Positions 55,550-64,000 of a stretch of 64,000 bases of DNA are shown here, piece by piece; within the stretch, counting starts at the first letter, position 1, and the number at the start of each line of letters is the position of its first letter. The translations under genes and the position numbers were made by a program. The notes beneath the pieces were generated by a model. That model had not been told where the DNA came from and did not search any database. It saw only the letters and a list, made by a program, of their open reading frames with translations. Origin of the DNA: a bacterium (GTDB lineage: Bacteria > Armatimonadota > JACIXR01); assembly GCA_014360495.1 (NCBI GenBank), contig JACIXR010000006.1, positions 62,001 to 126,000 of the forward strand, in the 5' to 3' direction.

Positions 55550-56023
55550 ATGCGAAGAGAGATAATATTGACCGCCCGTGGTTATCAGCGTTTAAAGGAG
55601 GAGTTGGATTACCTCAAAGCGGTTCGCAGGAAAGACATCCGGGAACGCCTGAGGGAGTCCCTTGACTTCGGCGAGGTAGGAGAGAATCCCGAATATGAGG
55701 AGCTGAAGAGGGAGCAGGCTATGATTGAAGGAAGAATAGAGGAGCTGGAAGCCATCTTGAGCCTCGCTCGTGTTCTTGAAGAGGATAGCATTAACACTGA
55801 AAGCGTTGATATTGGGTCAAAGGTTACGGTTCTTGACTTAGATACCCAGCAGACATCCCAGTTCACTATCGTTGACCCCCTGGAGGCAAATCCCCGAGAG
55901 GGCTATCTCTCCGTTGAATCGCCCATAGGCTCCGCCCTCCTCAACAAGAAGAAAGGGGATGAGGCAGTAGTAAAAGTTCCTGCAGGTACCCGTAGGTTGA
56001 AGATAGTGGACATATCCAAGTAA
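55550..56023 (+). CDS. greA: Transcription elongation factor GreA
   Basis: Rescues backtracked RNA polymerase. 157 aa: an N-terminal coiled coil with the acidic tip (LRESLDFGEVGENPEYEELK, about residues 30-49) and a C-terminal FKBP-like domain (ESPIGSALLNKKKGDEAVVKVP). The ATG at 55550 after GGGAGGAG is used in place of the TTG one codon upstream. It overlaps lysS by 1 nt, a common pairing. Confidence 0.95.
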   Translation: MRREIILTARGYQRLKEELDYLKAVRRKDIRERLRESLDFGEVGENPEYEELKREQAMIEGRIEELEAILSLARVLEEDSINTESVDIGSKVTVLDLDTQQTSQFTIVDPLEANPREGYLSVESPIGSALLNKKKGDEAVVKVPAGTRRLKIVDISK

Positions 56024-57489
56024 TGGCGAAAGAAAGTCTTGTCCAGAGCCGTCTCAATAAGCTGCAGCAGCTTAGGGAAAGAGGAATAAATCCTTTCGCT
56101 GAGGAAAGGTTTGACCGTTCCCACCTCGCCCAGGAGGTGAAGGATAACTTCTCCTCCCTGGAAGGAAAGAATTGCAAGGTGGCGGGGAGGGTCCTCGCGA
56201 TTAGGAGCCACGGGAAGAGCACTTTCCTTGACCTCCACGACTCCTCAGGTAGGATTCAAATCCTTATCAGAAAGGACAAAGTAGGGGAGGAGCTCTATGA
56301 GCTCCTCCCCCTTATGGATATAGGGGATATCATCGGAATCAGCGGGGATGTTATCAAGACGAAGACGGGCGAAATAACCATAGAAGCCACTGATTTCGTC
56401 TTTCTCGCCAAATCGCTCCAGCCTTTTCCAGAAAAATGGCACGGTTTGCGAGAACCGGAATTAAGATACCGATTCCGCTACCTTGACCTCATAGTAAACG
56501 AAAAGACGAGGGAGATATTCTATAAAAGGGCGAAAATCGTCCAAGGGATAAGGGATTTCCTTACCCAAAAAGGCTTCCTTGAGGTTGAAACACCTATGAT
56601 GCAGCCCATTCCCGGTGGAGCTTTCGCCCGTCCCTTCATCACCCATCACAATGCCCTTGATATAGACCTCTACCTCCGCATCGCCATAGAGTTATACCTC
56701 AAAAGGCTCCTCGTGGGAGGAATTGAGAGGGTATTTGAATTGGGCAAATGCTTCCGAAACGAGGGCATCTCAACTCGCCACAATCCCGAATTCACCCTCT
56801 TGGAAGCCTATATGGCTTATGGTAATTTAGACGACATCAAAAAACTCACAGAGGAAATGCTTCATTATCTGGCGCAGAGGGTTCAAAACAGTGAGGAAAT
56901 CCGGTTCAAAGGGAATACAATCTCCCTTCGCCCTCCTTTCCAATCCTATTCCCTTTATGAACTGCTAAAGAGGGAAACGGAGATTGATTGGGAGAGGGTG
57001 AAGGACTTAGATGAGGCGAAAAAATTGGCTGAATCCCTTGGGGTGGATGCCACAACCGATAGGACGGTTGGCGATGTCGTTTTGAAGGTCTTTGAGAAAT
57101 TGGTTGAGCCGAAGCTGATTCAACCAACGTTCGTGGAGGATTTCCCTGTTGAGGTATCACCGTTAGCCAAAAGAAGGTTAGACGCACCCCACTTAGCTCG
57201 TAGATTTGAGCTATTCGTAGGTGGTGAGGAGATAGCTAATGCTTTCTCTGAGCTCAACGACCCATTGGACCAGAGGGAGAGGTTTATGGAGCAGATGAGA
57301 AGGAGGGAAGCGGGGGATGAGGAGGCACATAGGATGGATGAGGACTTCCTTCTTGCCCTTGAATATGGTATGCCGCCAGCGGGTGGGTTGGGGGTAGGGG
57401 TTGATAGATTGGTTATGCTTTTCACCGATTCTCCCTCCATAAGGGAGGTCATCCTCTTTCCACTCCTCCGCCCGAAGGAAGAGGAATAA
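56023..57489 (+). CDS. lysS: Lysyl-tRNA synthetase, class II
   Basis: Charges tRNA-Lys. 488 aa: an N-terminal OB-fold anticodon-binding domain (VAGRVLAIRSHGKSTFLDL, about residues 50-68) and a class II core with motif 2 FRNEGISTRHNPEFTLLEAY and motif 3 GGLGVGVDRLVMLFTD. Stop at 57489 is followed by a REP-like element and not by a clear terminator. Confidence 0.97.
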   Translation: MAKESLVQSRLNKLQQLRERGINPFAEERFDRSHLAQEVKDNFSSLEGKNCKVAGRVLAIRSHGKSTFLDLHDSSGRIQILIRKDKVGEELYELLPLMDIGDIIGISGDVIKTKTGEITIEATDFVFLAKSLQPFPEKWHGLREPELRYRFRYLDLIVNEKTREIFYKRAKIVQGIRDFLTQKGFLEVETPMMQPIPGGAFARPFITHHNALDIDLYLRIAIELYLKRLLVGGIERVFELGKCFRNEGISTRHNPEFTLLEAYMAYGNLDDIKKLTEEMLHYLAQRVQNSEEIRFKGNTISLRPPFQSYSLYELLKRETEIDWERVKDLDEAKKLAESLGVDATTDRTVGDVVLKVFEKLVEPKLIQPTFVEDFPVEVSPLAKRRLDAPHLARRFELFVGGEEIANAFSELNDPLDQRERFMEQMRRREAGDEEAHRMDEDFLLALEYGMPPAGGLGVGVDRLVMLFTDSPSIREVILFPLLRPKEEE

Positions 57490-57508
57490 CCCTCCAATCC
57501 ATAACGAA

Positions 57509-57581
57509 CCCGCCGAAGGCGGGCGTGGCAATCCTTCCCCTTGTCATTGCAAGCCTCCCGAAGGGAGCCCGTGGCAATCTC
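57509..57581 (+). repeat. REP-like palindromic element, locus C
   Basis: Two units in the orientation opposite to locus A: CCCGCCGAAGGCGGGCGTGG-CAATCC (57509-57534) and TGTCATTGCAAGCCTCCCGA-AGGGAGCCCGTGGCAATCTC (57542-57581). Each is itself a short palindrome. Confidence 0.8.
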
Positions 57582-57610
57582 ATATTTAATCATGGAGAAG
57601 GAATGAAATC

Positions 57611-57688
57611 GCCAGGTCCTCCTTTTTCAATCTGATTCATCATCTTTTATTTATTTTTCAAAAACCTTTACCCATGCCGGCAATGACA
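57611..57688 (+). repeat. 78-nt inverted repeat, left copy
   Basis: Reverse complement of 61643-61720 with 4 mismatches in 78 nt. Directly next to REP-like locus C. The rest of the 323-nt gap 57490-57812 holds only the AGGAGGT ribosome site for the next gene. Confidence 0.85.
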
Positions 57689-57812
57689 TAAATGGTGCTC
57701 CCCTACTCCTTTGCACTCCCACACTTTCCCATAATAACAACAAAAAATCTCTTGCCTCTCAACATCCTCATATCTATACTTTTCCAAATCATTATGAAAG
57801 GAGGTCTTAAAA

Positions 57813-58535
57813 ATGAAGATACGTGTTTTGGTTTGGAACGAAGGCAGACACGAGAAATTGGATAAAAGGGTAGCGGAGGTCTATCCAGAAGGTATTCACG
57901 GCGCCATTGCCAAGCACTTGAGAACCCAGCCGGATATGGAAGTCCGCACCGCTACCCTTGACGAGCCCGAACACGGCTTGACGGAAGATGTCCTCAATAA
58001 CACGGATGTTCTCATCTGGTGGGGTCATATGGCGCATCACGAAGTCCGCGATGATATCGTGGAAAGGGTTTATAACAGGGTATTGAACGGTATGGGATTG
58101 ATAGTTCTCCACTCGGGGCATTTCTCCAAGATTTTCAGAAAGCTTATGGGAACCACCTGCGATTTGAAGTGGAGGGAGATAGGGGAGAAGGAGAGGATTT
58201 GGGTGATAGAGCCGGGTCATCCCATAGCGCAAGGATTGGATGAATACATAGAGCTGGAGCACACGGAGATGTATGGCGAGAGGTTTGATATTCCTGCTCC
58301 CGATGAACTCGTCTTCATCAGCTGGTTTGCAGGCGGAGAGGTATTCAGAAGCGGTTGTTGCTTTTACAGAGGTAAGGGCAAGATATTCTATTTCCGACCA
58401 GGACATGAGACCTATCCAATATATCACAATCCCAAGATATTGAAGGTGATAGAGAACGCTGTTCGTTGGGCGGCGCCCACCGCTGGACCTACACCACAGT
58501 TTGGCAACAGGCCGCCTCTGGAGAAGATAGAATAA
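57813..58535 (+). CDS. ThuA-like domain protein
   Basis: A 240-aa cytosolic protein of the ThuA family (class I glutamine-amidotransferase-like fold, trehalose-utilisation type). Markers: [13 protein letters not shown] at the start, [14 protein letters not shown], a [14 protein letters not shown] stretch, and a histidine-rich [11 protein letters not shown] near the end. The activity of the family is not settled; members are tied to sugar metabolism and often neighbour glycosidases. An AAAGGAGGT site lies 7 nt before the ATG. It is convergent with the GH36-like gene. Confidence 0.88.
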   Translation: MKIRVLVWNEGRHEKLDKRVAEVYPEGIHGAIAKHLRTQPDMEVRTATLDEPEHGLTEDVLNNTDVLIWWGHMAHHEVRDDIVERVYNRVLNGMGLIVLHSGHFSKIFRKLMGTTCDLKWREIGEKERIWVIEPGHPIAQGLDEYIELEHTEMYGERFDIPAPDELVFISWFAGGEVFRSGCCFYRGKGKIFYFRPGHETYPIYHNPKILKVIENAVRWAAPTAGPTPQFGNRPPLEKIE

Positions 58536-58547
58536 AGAACTTTTTGG

Positions 58548-58583
58548 TGGCGGGGAGCCATCTTGAGATGGCTCCCCGCCACA
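58548..58583 (+). terminator. Perfect 16-bp GC-rich hairpin between convergent genes, copy 3 of the family
   Basis: GTGGCGGGGAGCCATC (58548-58563), loop TTGA, GATGGCTCCCCGCCAC (58568-58583). It lies in the 53 nt between two gene 3' ends and could stop transcription in both directions. U-runs are weak. The GGCGGGGAGC core resembles the hairpins at 23979 and 27193. Confidence 0.7.
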
Positions 58584-58588
58584 ATCTT

Positions 58589-61525
58589 TCACTCATATAA
58601 AATAGCTTCCGCCCAATCGGCATGGTCTGCGTTGATCCCATCCCCTGCATCGCCTACCCTCAACTCCAAAATATCTACCCCCGAAATTTCCAAATCCACC
58701 ATCTTCGCCCCATCGTTCACAGTCATAACCCCGCTCTCCCATAGCTTCCTGCCATCTCCCCAAACCTCAAATACAACCGTATTCCCCACAACCTCCTTAT
58801 CCGCTCCCACATAAGCGGTGAATCTCTTATAGCGCCCGCCCAATTTATAAACTATCCTGCTATTGGCATGAGTTCCCAACCCCCTTGAGAAAATCCTTGA
58901 GCCGATTTGCATTGGATTCCCTTGCACGCTTGCATTCCTCCTCAATTCTCCCCAATCCTGCCTTGCTTCCACTGGCTCCAAGGAATCCAAATAGATTCCT
59001 TTCTCCAGATACTCATAGGGAAGCTCGCCCTCCACCTCTTCCACGGTCTCCAAAGGTCTCGGCTCCAATAGACAAAGCGAATGGCTTGCCAGCCAATGGG
59101 GATGGGAAGGGAAGGAAAGCAAATCGCCCGAAAGACGAACCCTATCCACCCGCTTTCCCTCGCTAATAACCCAAAGAGAGAAACTCGCTTTATCCTTCGC
59201 ATAAAGCTCCAATTCAAATCGCCCAAACCCCTTCACAGGCACAACCAGAAACGACCAATATTCCGTCTTTGAATAGGGACCCGAGGCAGCCCACCCTGTT
59301 TTTGAGCTCGTTATCTCAACATCCAATTTCCTCCCGTTGAATCTCGCCTCTCCATAGGGATGTGAGAAATCATCAGAGGGATATTCAAAAAGGGCGACGA
59401 CCTTTCCACCCTCAGGCAAAGCGAGGAAAAATCGGGAGGAAATCCTATAATATTCCCTCGCCTCCCCAATCAAGCTCGTGAAATTCGGACCATAAGCGGG
59501 TTTATTCCCTTTTACCCTTACCTTTTCCATCTTACAAACGAAATCATCAATCTCCAATTTGGGCAAATTTATCCTGCTCTCTTTATAATTTCCCGAAGTA
59601 ATCACCAGAACAGTGGTCTCGTAGGGACCGAGCAGGAGGCTGAATTCGTCCCCATAATTCAAACCTCTTGCCAGAACCTCCTTTATGGGATACAAACGAA
59701 GGATTGAGAGATTCCTCGCTTTAGGGGAGATACCATATGATAAATCCAATTTAAACGAGAATTTCTTCTCCTCAATGAAGGGATTGCGCACGCAGACCAG
59801 TGCATTATCATCATTCCAGTGGACATATCCGTAGGGTGAGCGAGGCATTTTATCCCTAGTCCAATCAACCGCCGAGACCTTCCATCCCTCAGGATGGATA
59901 ATCCTCGTCCTTCCCAATATATCTTGGTTTTTCTTTCCCCATTTGATGAGGGAAGCCAAGAATTCCCAATCTTTCTTTTTCATAAAGCGAGGATTGATGT
60001 AAAGAGATATGAAGAAATGCCCACGCATAAGCGTCATTACTGCGTCATCATAAATCGGCTCGCTCGTCTGATGGACTATCCCAAGCACTTCCTTAGCCTT
60101 CATCGGAATGGGAGTTATATCGTGGAGATTATAGAAATCCCTCGCGCTCGTATAGCTGTGCCTATAGATTGGAGAAGGCACCCTCCCATAGGGTGAATCA
60201 TCTCCATAGGGTCCGACTACGGAATTAACGAACATCAGCCACCAGGGGCTTGGCTCCCAGCCGAAGCAGGTCGTTTCAAGCCAGATATTTGGCTGAGCCT
60301 CTCTGAGGGCTAAGCACAAATCTATCAACCCCTCCGCAATTGCCTCCCTTGAGAGAATGCTGGGAAGGTGATGATGGTTGCTTTCCGGACATTCGGGAAC
60401 ATATCCGTCAAATTTCAGCTGATGAATATCATACTTCCTAACAATCTCTACCAGCGCCCTTTTCAAAGCTGATTGATAGCGATTCCCCAACGCCAAACAG
60501 GCGTAGAGCTGATTATTCGCCTCAAAGACCTCATAGCCATTTTCTCTTGCCCATCCTAAATCCTGAGCGAAGGGATAACAGCTTGAAGGAGAGAACCAGA
60601 GACCCAATTTTGTCCTCATCCGCCTTAATTCATCAACCAAGGTAGTGAAGCCAGTAGGGAAACGCTCTTTTGATATCTGCCAGATGCTCTTTGGCTCCGA
60701 CCAGCCAGCATCTATCGTGAAGGTATCAAAGGATACGCCATAAGGCTCAAAAAGATTTTCCCTGAATTCCCTGATAAGGGAGACAGCCTCCTTCTCTCCG
60801 TAGATGATGGGAAGGCTCCACCAGCTATTGTAATTGAAATGAATCCCCTTGGGGTTGGGTCTCAAGGATTCTATATACTCCTCAAACCATTCCCTGCCCT
60901 TCCCAGTTGGGGCTGCTCCGATTACCTCCTTTCTGCTTTCATATTTATCGTTTCTCCTCAGGATTCTCCCCGGCTGATGACCCAAGATAAGTCTTCCCTC
61001 CTCCCTTCTCCAAAAGGCAACAGGAAACTCTATCCCGAAGAAGCAATCCTTACCCATTATCGGTTGGCTCTGCCACCAGGAGGGGATGGTTTCAAAATCG
61101 CTTCCATCTCCCAACTCCTCAAGGATAACCTCGTTCAATTGCAAGGGCTCATCTGAATCAAGAACCGCAAGCTCTATCCATTTTCTGATGATATTTTTGT
61201 TGAGCGATAAATTCAAAACGAGGCTAAAAGCTCCCTTTTTATTTCTTATCGGCTTGAAAATCAGTTTAACGAGTTTTGGGGAAATCTTCTCAACCCTCTC
61301 AACCTCCAAGTCTTTTCCGCCTATCCATTGCTCGGAGATGTTCAACTTTATAGAGGAAAGGGAGAGGGTAAGGGAGGAACCTGCTAACTTATTGTAAAGC
61401 AGGAGGTTCTTCTTATCCGAGAATTTCAGGGAAAGGAAGTCGTTCTCAAGAAGGGGTTGAGTGAGAACGAGCGAAGCAAAAGATAAGATTAAAAGGAGCC
61501 TCAAATTATGTTGGAAGTAATCCAT
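58589..61525 (-). CDS. Secreted GH36-like (clan D) glycosidase with C-terminal NPCBM domain
   Basis: A 978-aa exported protein with a signal peptide (about 1-23), an N-terminal beta supersandwich, a clan D barrel and a C-terminal NPCBM carbohydrate-binding module. Barrel motifs are FTIDAGW, LGLWFSPSS and LKFDGY with the likely nucleophile Asp; the acid/base is not certain. The last ~140 residues contain FSRGLGTHANSRIVYKLGG, FTAYVGADKEV and the ELRVGDAGDG ending of NPCBM domains. The ATG at 61525 is chosen because AAAGGAG lies about 9 nt upstream, whereas the TTG at 61534 abuts it. Likely an alpha-galactosidase or alpha-N-acetylgalactosaminidase relative. Confidence 0.85.
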   Translation of the reverse strand: MDYFQHNLRLLLILSFASLVLTQPLLENDFLSLKFSDKKNLLLYNKLAGSSLTLSLSSIKLNISEQWIGGKDLEVERVEKISPKLVKLIFKPIRNKKGAFSLVLNLSLNKNIIRKWIELAVLDSDEPLQLNEVILEELGDGSDFETIPSWWQSQPIMGKDCFFGIEFPVAFWRREEGRLILGHQPGRILRRNDKYESRKEVIGAAPTGKGREWFEEYIESLRPNPKGIHFNYNSWWSLPIIYGEKEAVSLIREFRENLFEPYGVSFDTFTIDAGWSEPKSIWQISKERFPTGFTTLVDELRRMRTKLGLWFSPSSCYPFAQDLGWARENGYEVFEANNQLYACLALGNRYQSALKRALVEIVRKYDIHQLKFDGYVPECPESNHHHLPSILSREAIAEGLIDLCLALREAQPNIWLETTCFGWEPSPWWLMFVNSVVGPYGDDSPYGRVPSPIYRHSYTSARDFYNLHDITPIPMKAKEVLGIVHQTSEPIYDDAVMTLMRGHFFISLYINPRFMKKKDWEFLASLIKWGKKNQDILGRTRIIHPEGWKVSAVDWTRDKMPRSPYGYVHWNDDNALVCVRNPFIEEKKFSFKLDLSYGISPKARNLSILRLYPIKEVLARGLNYGDEFSLLLGPYETTVLVITSGNYKESRINLPKLEIDDFVCKMEKVRVKGNKPAYGPNFTSLIGEAREYYRISSRFFLALPEGGKVVALFEYPSDDFSHPYGEARFNGRKLDVEITSSKTGWAASGPYSKTEYWSFLVVPVKGFGRFELELYAKDKASFSLWVISEGKRVDRVRLSGDLLSFPSHPHWLASHSLCLLEPRPLETVEEVEGELPYEYLEKGIYLDSLEPVEARQDWGELRRNASVQGNPMQIGSRIFSRGLGTHANSRIVYKLGGRYKRFTAYVGADKEVVGNTVVFEVWGDGRKLWESGVMTVNDGAKMVDLEISGVDILELRVGDAGDGINADHADWAEAILYE

Positions 61526-61642
61526 CAAACTCAACTCCTTTCTATTAGCGAGGTGGATAAATTATACACGAAACATCAAAGGAGCAGGGAGATTTTAAAG
61601 CTTAAAAAGAGCGGGCAAGGCGGCTCTCCATTTTCCATTCCT

Positions 61643-61720
61643 TGTCGTTGCTGGCATGGGTAAAGATTTTTGAAAAATAAATAAAAGATGAAGAATCAGA
61701 TTGAAAAAGGAGGACCTGGC
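61643..61720 (-). repeat. 78-nt inverted repeat, right copy
   Basis: Reverse complement of 57611-57688 (74 of 78 identical). Lies upstream of the GH36-like gene. Confidence 0.85.
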
Positions 61721-61749
61721 AATTGCATTCATTCACTATGATTGAATAC

Positions 61750-61879
61750 GAGATTGCCACGCCTTCTGCTTCGCAGAAGGCTCGCAATGACAAACGGGCT
61801 CTTATCCCGCTACAGAAGGAATTGTCGCTAAAACCTATACCCATAGATGCGAGCTTCCTAAGGCGGGCGTGGCAATCTC
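61750..61879 (+). repeat. REP-like palindromic element, locus D
   Basis: GAGATTGCCACGCCTTCTGC-TTCGCAGAAGGCTCGCAATGACA (61750-61792) and GCGAGCTTCCTAAGGCGGGC-GTGGCAATCTC (61849-61879). With the 78-nt repeat this mirrors locus C. The rest of the 492-nt gap 61526-62017 is AT-rich, with a ribosome site at 62002-62010. Confidence 0.8.
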
Positions 61880-62017
61880 AAAGAGAGTGCCACCTATTGT
61901 TCGTTACAAACAATAAAATCCCAGCAACTACCTCTCCAAAAGAAAAAAACCAAAAATTTCACAACCAATTTACATTTCAAATACTTTGTTTTAAAATTTC
62001 CTAAGGAGGAGAAACAA

Positions 62018-62811
62018 ATGAGGTATTACGAGAAAGGCAAAGCAACTATTGTCGGAGATAGGGCTATGGCTAATGAGGTGAGATATTATCCCGACTATGC
62101 ATCAGCTTGGGGAGGGCAATGCGAATATGCAATAAAGAATCCCAAAACAAGCCCCGCCCTGATGGATAGACCAGCGAAAATCCCCGATAAATGTCTCCTA
62201 TGAGGAAGCGGTTGTCGCCTATCTCGCCTGCGTTGCGAAGAAGGGCATAGATATGGTTGGTATAAGGGAAGGAGAAAGCGTTCTTATCATCGGAATGGGA
62301 AATGTTGGCTTATCCGCTTTACAATTGGCAAAATTGTACGGGAGCGAGCAGAGTCATAGCGGGAGATGTGAGGGAAAGCAGATTGAGATTAGCTAAGAAA
62401 TATACCCCCTATATTTTAAATCTCTCCCATCCCGATAGGGTAAAGAAGTTTTTAGAGCTGAACAATGGGAAATTGGCGGATGTCTTGATTGAATTCAGCG
62501 GAAATCCCGCCCTCGTTGACACGATTCCCGATTATATAAAGCCGGGCGGGAGAATCCATCTTCTCGGTCAATATAGGGAGCCAGTGATAATCACAAGATA
62601 CGCGAGATGGAACAACAAGGATTTGCGTATATCCTGCTCAATCGCTCTCAATCCCAGCGGTAAAGAGGAAATTCTCTCCCTCATCTCCCAAGGGGAATTT
62701 GACGCTAAATCCCTCTATACAACCATCTATCACATTGATGATACGCCCAAAGCCTACAAGGAACTTGAGGAAAACAGGGATATCTTGAAGATTCTCCTCC
62801 GATGGGAATGA
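62018..62811 (+). pseudogene. Zinc-type medium-chain alcohol/sugar dehydrogenase, decayed
   Basis: Remains of an MDR dehydrogenase. After an intact AAGGAGGAG site and ATG, frame 2 gives GDRAMANEV...WGGQCEYAI...IPDK, then frame 3 VSYEEAVVAYLACVAKKG...VLIIGMGNVGLSALQLAKLYG, then frame 1 ASRVIAGDVRESRLRLAKKY to the end. Removing one base near 62192 and one near 62343 restores a continuous protein. The N-terminal part is also shortened: the GHE and catalytic zinc-ligand segments that precede the GDR motif are missing. Two frameshifts plus a deletion argue for a true pseudogene and not a sequencing error. Confidence 0.8.
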
Positions 62812-62828
62812 GAAAGGGGGTTTGAAAA

Positions 62829-63263
62829 ATGGAATATAAGTTCACATCTTCCTGTTGGGGATTTAGCTTTTGGGATTTCCCCAAGTATTGCCGATTTATG
62901 AGGGAAATAGGCATCAGCGATATCTGTGCCATGTTCAAGGACGCAAACGATTTCCCCTTCGGCATCCCTAAGAACGAAAAAGCAGCGAAAGAGGCGCTGA
63001 AAATAGCGGAGGATAACGGCGTGAGGAATACAGTGGAAAATCAAGGAGAAGACCCGATTAGCGCTCTTGACGATGTCCTCCCCTTCATACGCTTCACCTA
63101 CTTTAAGAGCGTGAAATATCAGGACCACAGTTATAAAAAGATTTTTGCTAAACTCCTGCCCGTTTACGATGGCTATATCGGTCTTGAATACGAGGAGCCA
63201 AGCGATGTCGCAGAGGGAACGAGTGACGATTTGAACTATATAAAGAATCTCCTGAATCTTTAA
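62829..63263 (+). CDS. Truncated sugar isomerase/epimerase-like (xylose-isomerase-like TIM barrel) protein
   Basis: A 144-aa reading frame with an N-terminal start of an AP endonuclease 2/xylose-isomerase-like barrel (SCWGFSFWDFPKYCRFMREIGISDI) and its usual end (FTYFKSVKY...DGYIGLEYEEPSD), but only half the usual 260-290 residues. The join near residue 65 (EDNGVRNTVENQGED) appears to skip several barrel strands. So it is probably an internally deleted, non-functional gene, although the frame is open. It follows the decayed dehydrogenase by 17 nt. Confidence 0.6.
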   Translation: MEYKFTSSCWGFSFWDFPKYCRFMREIGISDICAMFKDANDFPFGIPKNEKAAKEALKIAEDNGVRNTVENQGEDPISALDDVLPFIRFTYFKSVKYQDHSYKKIFAKLLPVYDGYIGLEYEEPSDVAEGTSDDLNYIKNLLNL

Positions 63264-63279
63264 GAGGAGGTGGGATTCT

Positions 63280-64000
63280 ATGTTAATCTTCTTCAGCCTC
63301 ATCTTGGGGATTAGCTCATCCTTGCTCGCTCAGGGCAATGTTGCGACCATCCACATCAATCCCCAAAAAGAGCTCGGAAAGGTCAATCGCTTCGTTTTCG
63401 GAAACAATCAGATAGGATATCAATACGACGCCTGGGAATGGACATCTCCCGAATATTCCGATAGAGGCTCAGGGATATGGGACCCGGATAAAAACGAGCC
63501 CGTAAAGGAAATGGTCAAGTTCGCAAAGGATATCGGGATGACGATTGCTCGCTATCCGGGAGGCTGTGGCTCCCATAGATTCAATTGGAAGAAAACCATT
63601 GGTCCCTTAAGCGAGCGTCCAAACCAGAAATTCGGTCTACCCGAATTCCTGCGCTTCTGCTCCGCCATCAACGCAACCCCTATAATCACCGTTGCGGAAT
63701 ATTTCGGAACTCCACAGGACGCAGCCGACTTAGTTGAATACCTGAACGCTCCCGATGATGGGAAGCATCCTTGGGCGAGGAAGAGAGCGGAGGACGGTCA
63801 TAAGGAACCCTGGAATGTCCTATGGTTCGAGTTCGGGAACGAGAGCGACCACGGCGACCATAAAGGGAAAAGATATACAGCGGAGGAGTATGCTCGGCTC
63901 TTTAGAGAATATCGTTCAGCTATGAAGAAAGTGGACCCAAGAATAAAGCTGGGTGCAGTCCTCTTCAACGATGTGAAGACCCCGATCAATTCCTGGACGA
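63280..64000 (+). CDS. Secreted GH51-like alpha-L-arabinofuranosidase, 5' part
   Basis: The frame is open to the window end (240 codons). It starts with a signal peptide (MLIFFSLILGISSSLLAQ). The following sequence has the clan A features of GH51: FVFGNNQIGYQ near the start, a TIARYPGGCGSHRFNWK stretch and WFEFGNESD, where E188 is the expected acid/base. The nucleophile lies beyond the window. A strong AGAGGAGGTGG site precedes the ATG at 63280. Likely removes arabinose side chains from plant polysaccharides; other clan A activities are possible. Confidence 0.8.
   Translation, partial: MLIFFSLILGISSSLLAQGNVATIHINPQKELGKVNRFVFGNNQIGYQYDAWEWTSPEYSDRGSGIWDPDKNEPVKEMVKFAKDIGMTIARYPGGCGSHRFNWKKTIGPLSERPNQKFGLPEFLRFCSAINATPIITVAEYFGTPQDAADLVEYLNAPDDGKHPWARKRAEDGHKEPWNVLWFEFGNESDHGDHKGKRYTAEEYARLFREYRSAMKKVDPRIKLGAVLFNDVKTPINSWT

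Noticed and set aside
57807-58592. A 261-codon open frame on the minus strand over the ThuA-like gene
   Set aside because: It is the antisense of a well-recognised ThuA-like gene that has a strong ribosome site; the minus-strand protein has no recognisable features.

Overview
The window is a 64 kb piece of a bacterial chromosome of moderate GC, densely packed, with short overlaps between co-directional genes and strong AGGAGG-type ribosome binding sites. The cdaA-cdaR-glmM operon, sepF and a remA (DUF370)-gmk-coaBC-priA block point to a Terrabacteria-type lineage. The stand-alone 16S gene, the DUF1559-like pseudopilin, the group 4 [NiFe] hydrogenase and the large secreted glycosidases would suit Armatimonadota or a neighbouring, possibly thermophilic, candidate lineage. 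That placement is inference; the 16S gene inside the window could settle it.

Layout. 1-6387 (+): membrane-bound energy-converting hydrogenase of the Hyf/Hyc type (HyfB fragment, HyfG, C, H, E, F, I), followed at 6389-10447 by maturation genes hypA, hypF, hypC and hypD; hypB, hypE and a dehydrogenase partner are not here. 10591-13502 (+): tRNA(CAU), accB, homoserine dehydrogenase and threonine synthase. 13532-18759 (-): HIT protein, family 4 uracil-DNA glycosylase, cdaA, cdaR, glmM and an M20 peptidase, linking c-di-AMP synthesis to cell-wall precursor supply. 18976-19713: a pseudopilin. 19961-21511 (+): a complete 16S rRNA gene with tandem promoters and its own closing processing stem, with no 23S or 5S downstream in the window. 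21665-27183 (+): an accessory run of mostly extracytoplasmic proteins (a frameshifted beta-rich protein, a TolB-like propeller, an archaemetzincin-like zinc protein and a copper-amine-oxidase-N-like protein). 27533-30965 (+): citramalate synthase, a polyprenyl diphosphate synthase and IspH.

31048-37138 (+) holds a lipoprotein, a 1400-residue GH13-containing glycosidase and a small protein resembling the glycosidase's C terminus. 37146-43844 (-) is one long run: pstB, phoU, yggS, sepF, remA, gmk, coaBC and a priA that has lost its helicase motifs. 44294-51044 (+) is a three-gene envelope operon: polytopic membrane protein, thioester alpha-2-macroglobulin and VanW protein. Then come rtcB, ppdK, greA and lysS (+), a ThuA-like gene, a convergent GH36-like/NPCBM glycosidase, a decayed dehydrogenase and a truncated sugar-isomerase gene, and the start of a GH51-like arabinofuranosidase cut by the window end.

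The intergenic spaces carry several repeat families: REP-like palindromes at four loci, a 78-nt inverted repeat bracketing 57.6-61.7 kb, a GC-rich hairpin seen three times, and two copies of a transposase-like 3' end relic. No CRISPR array, intact insertion sequence, prophage or known defence system was seen. The strongest candidates for something undescribed are the membrane protein/alpha-2-macroglobulin/VanW operon, the ATPase-dead PriA, the variant zinc site of the metalloprotease and the GH13 protein with its paralogous satellite.
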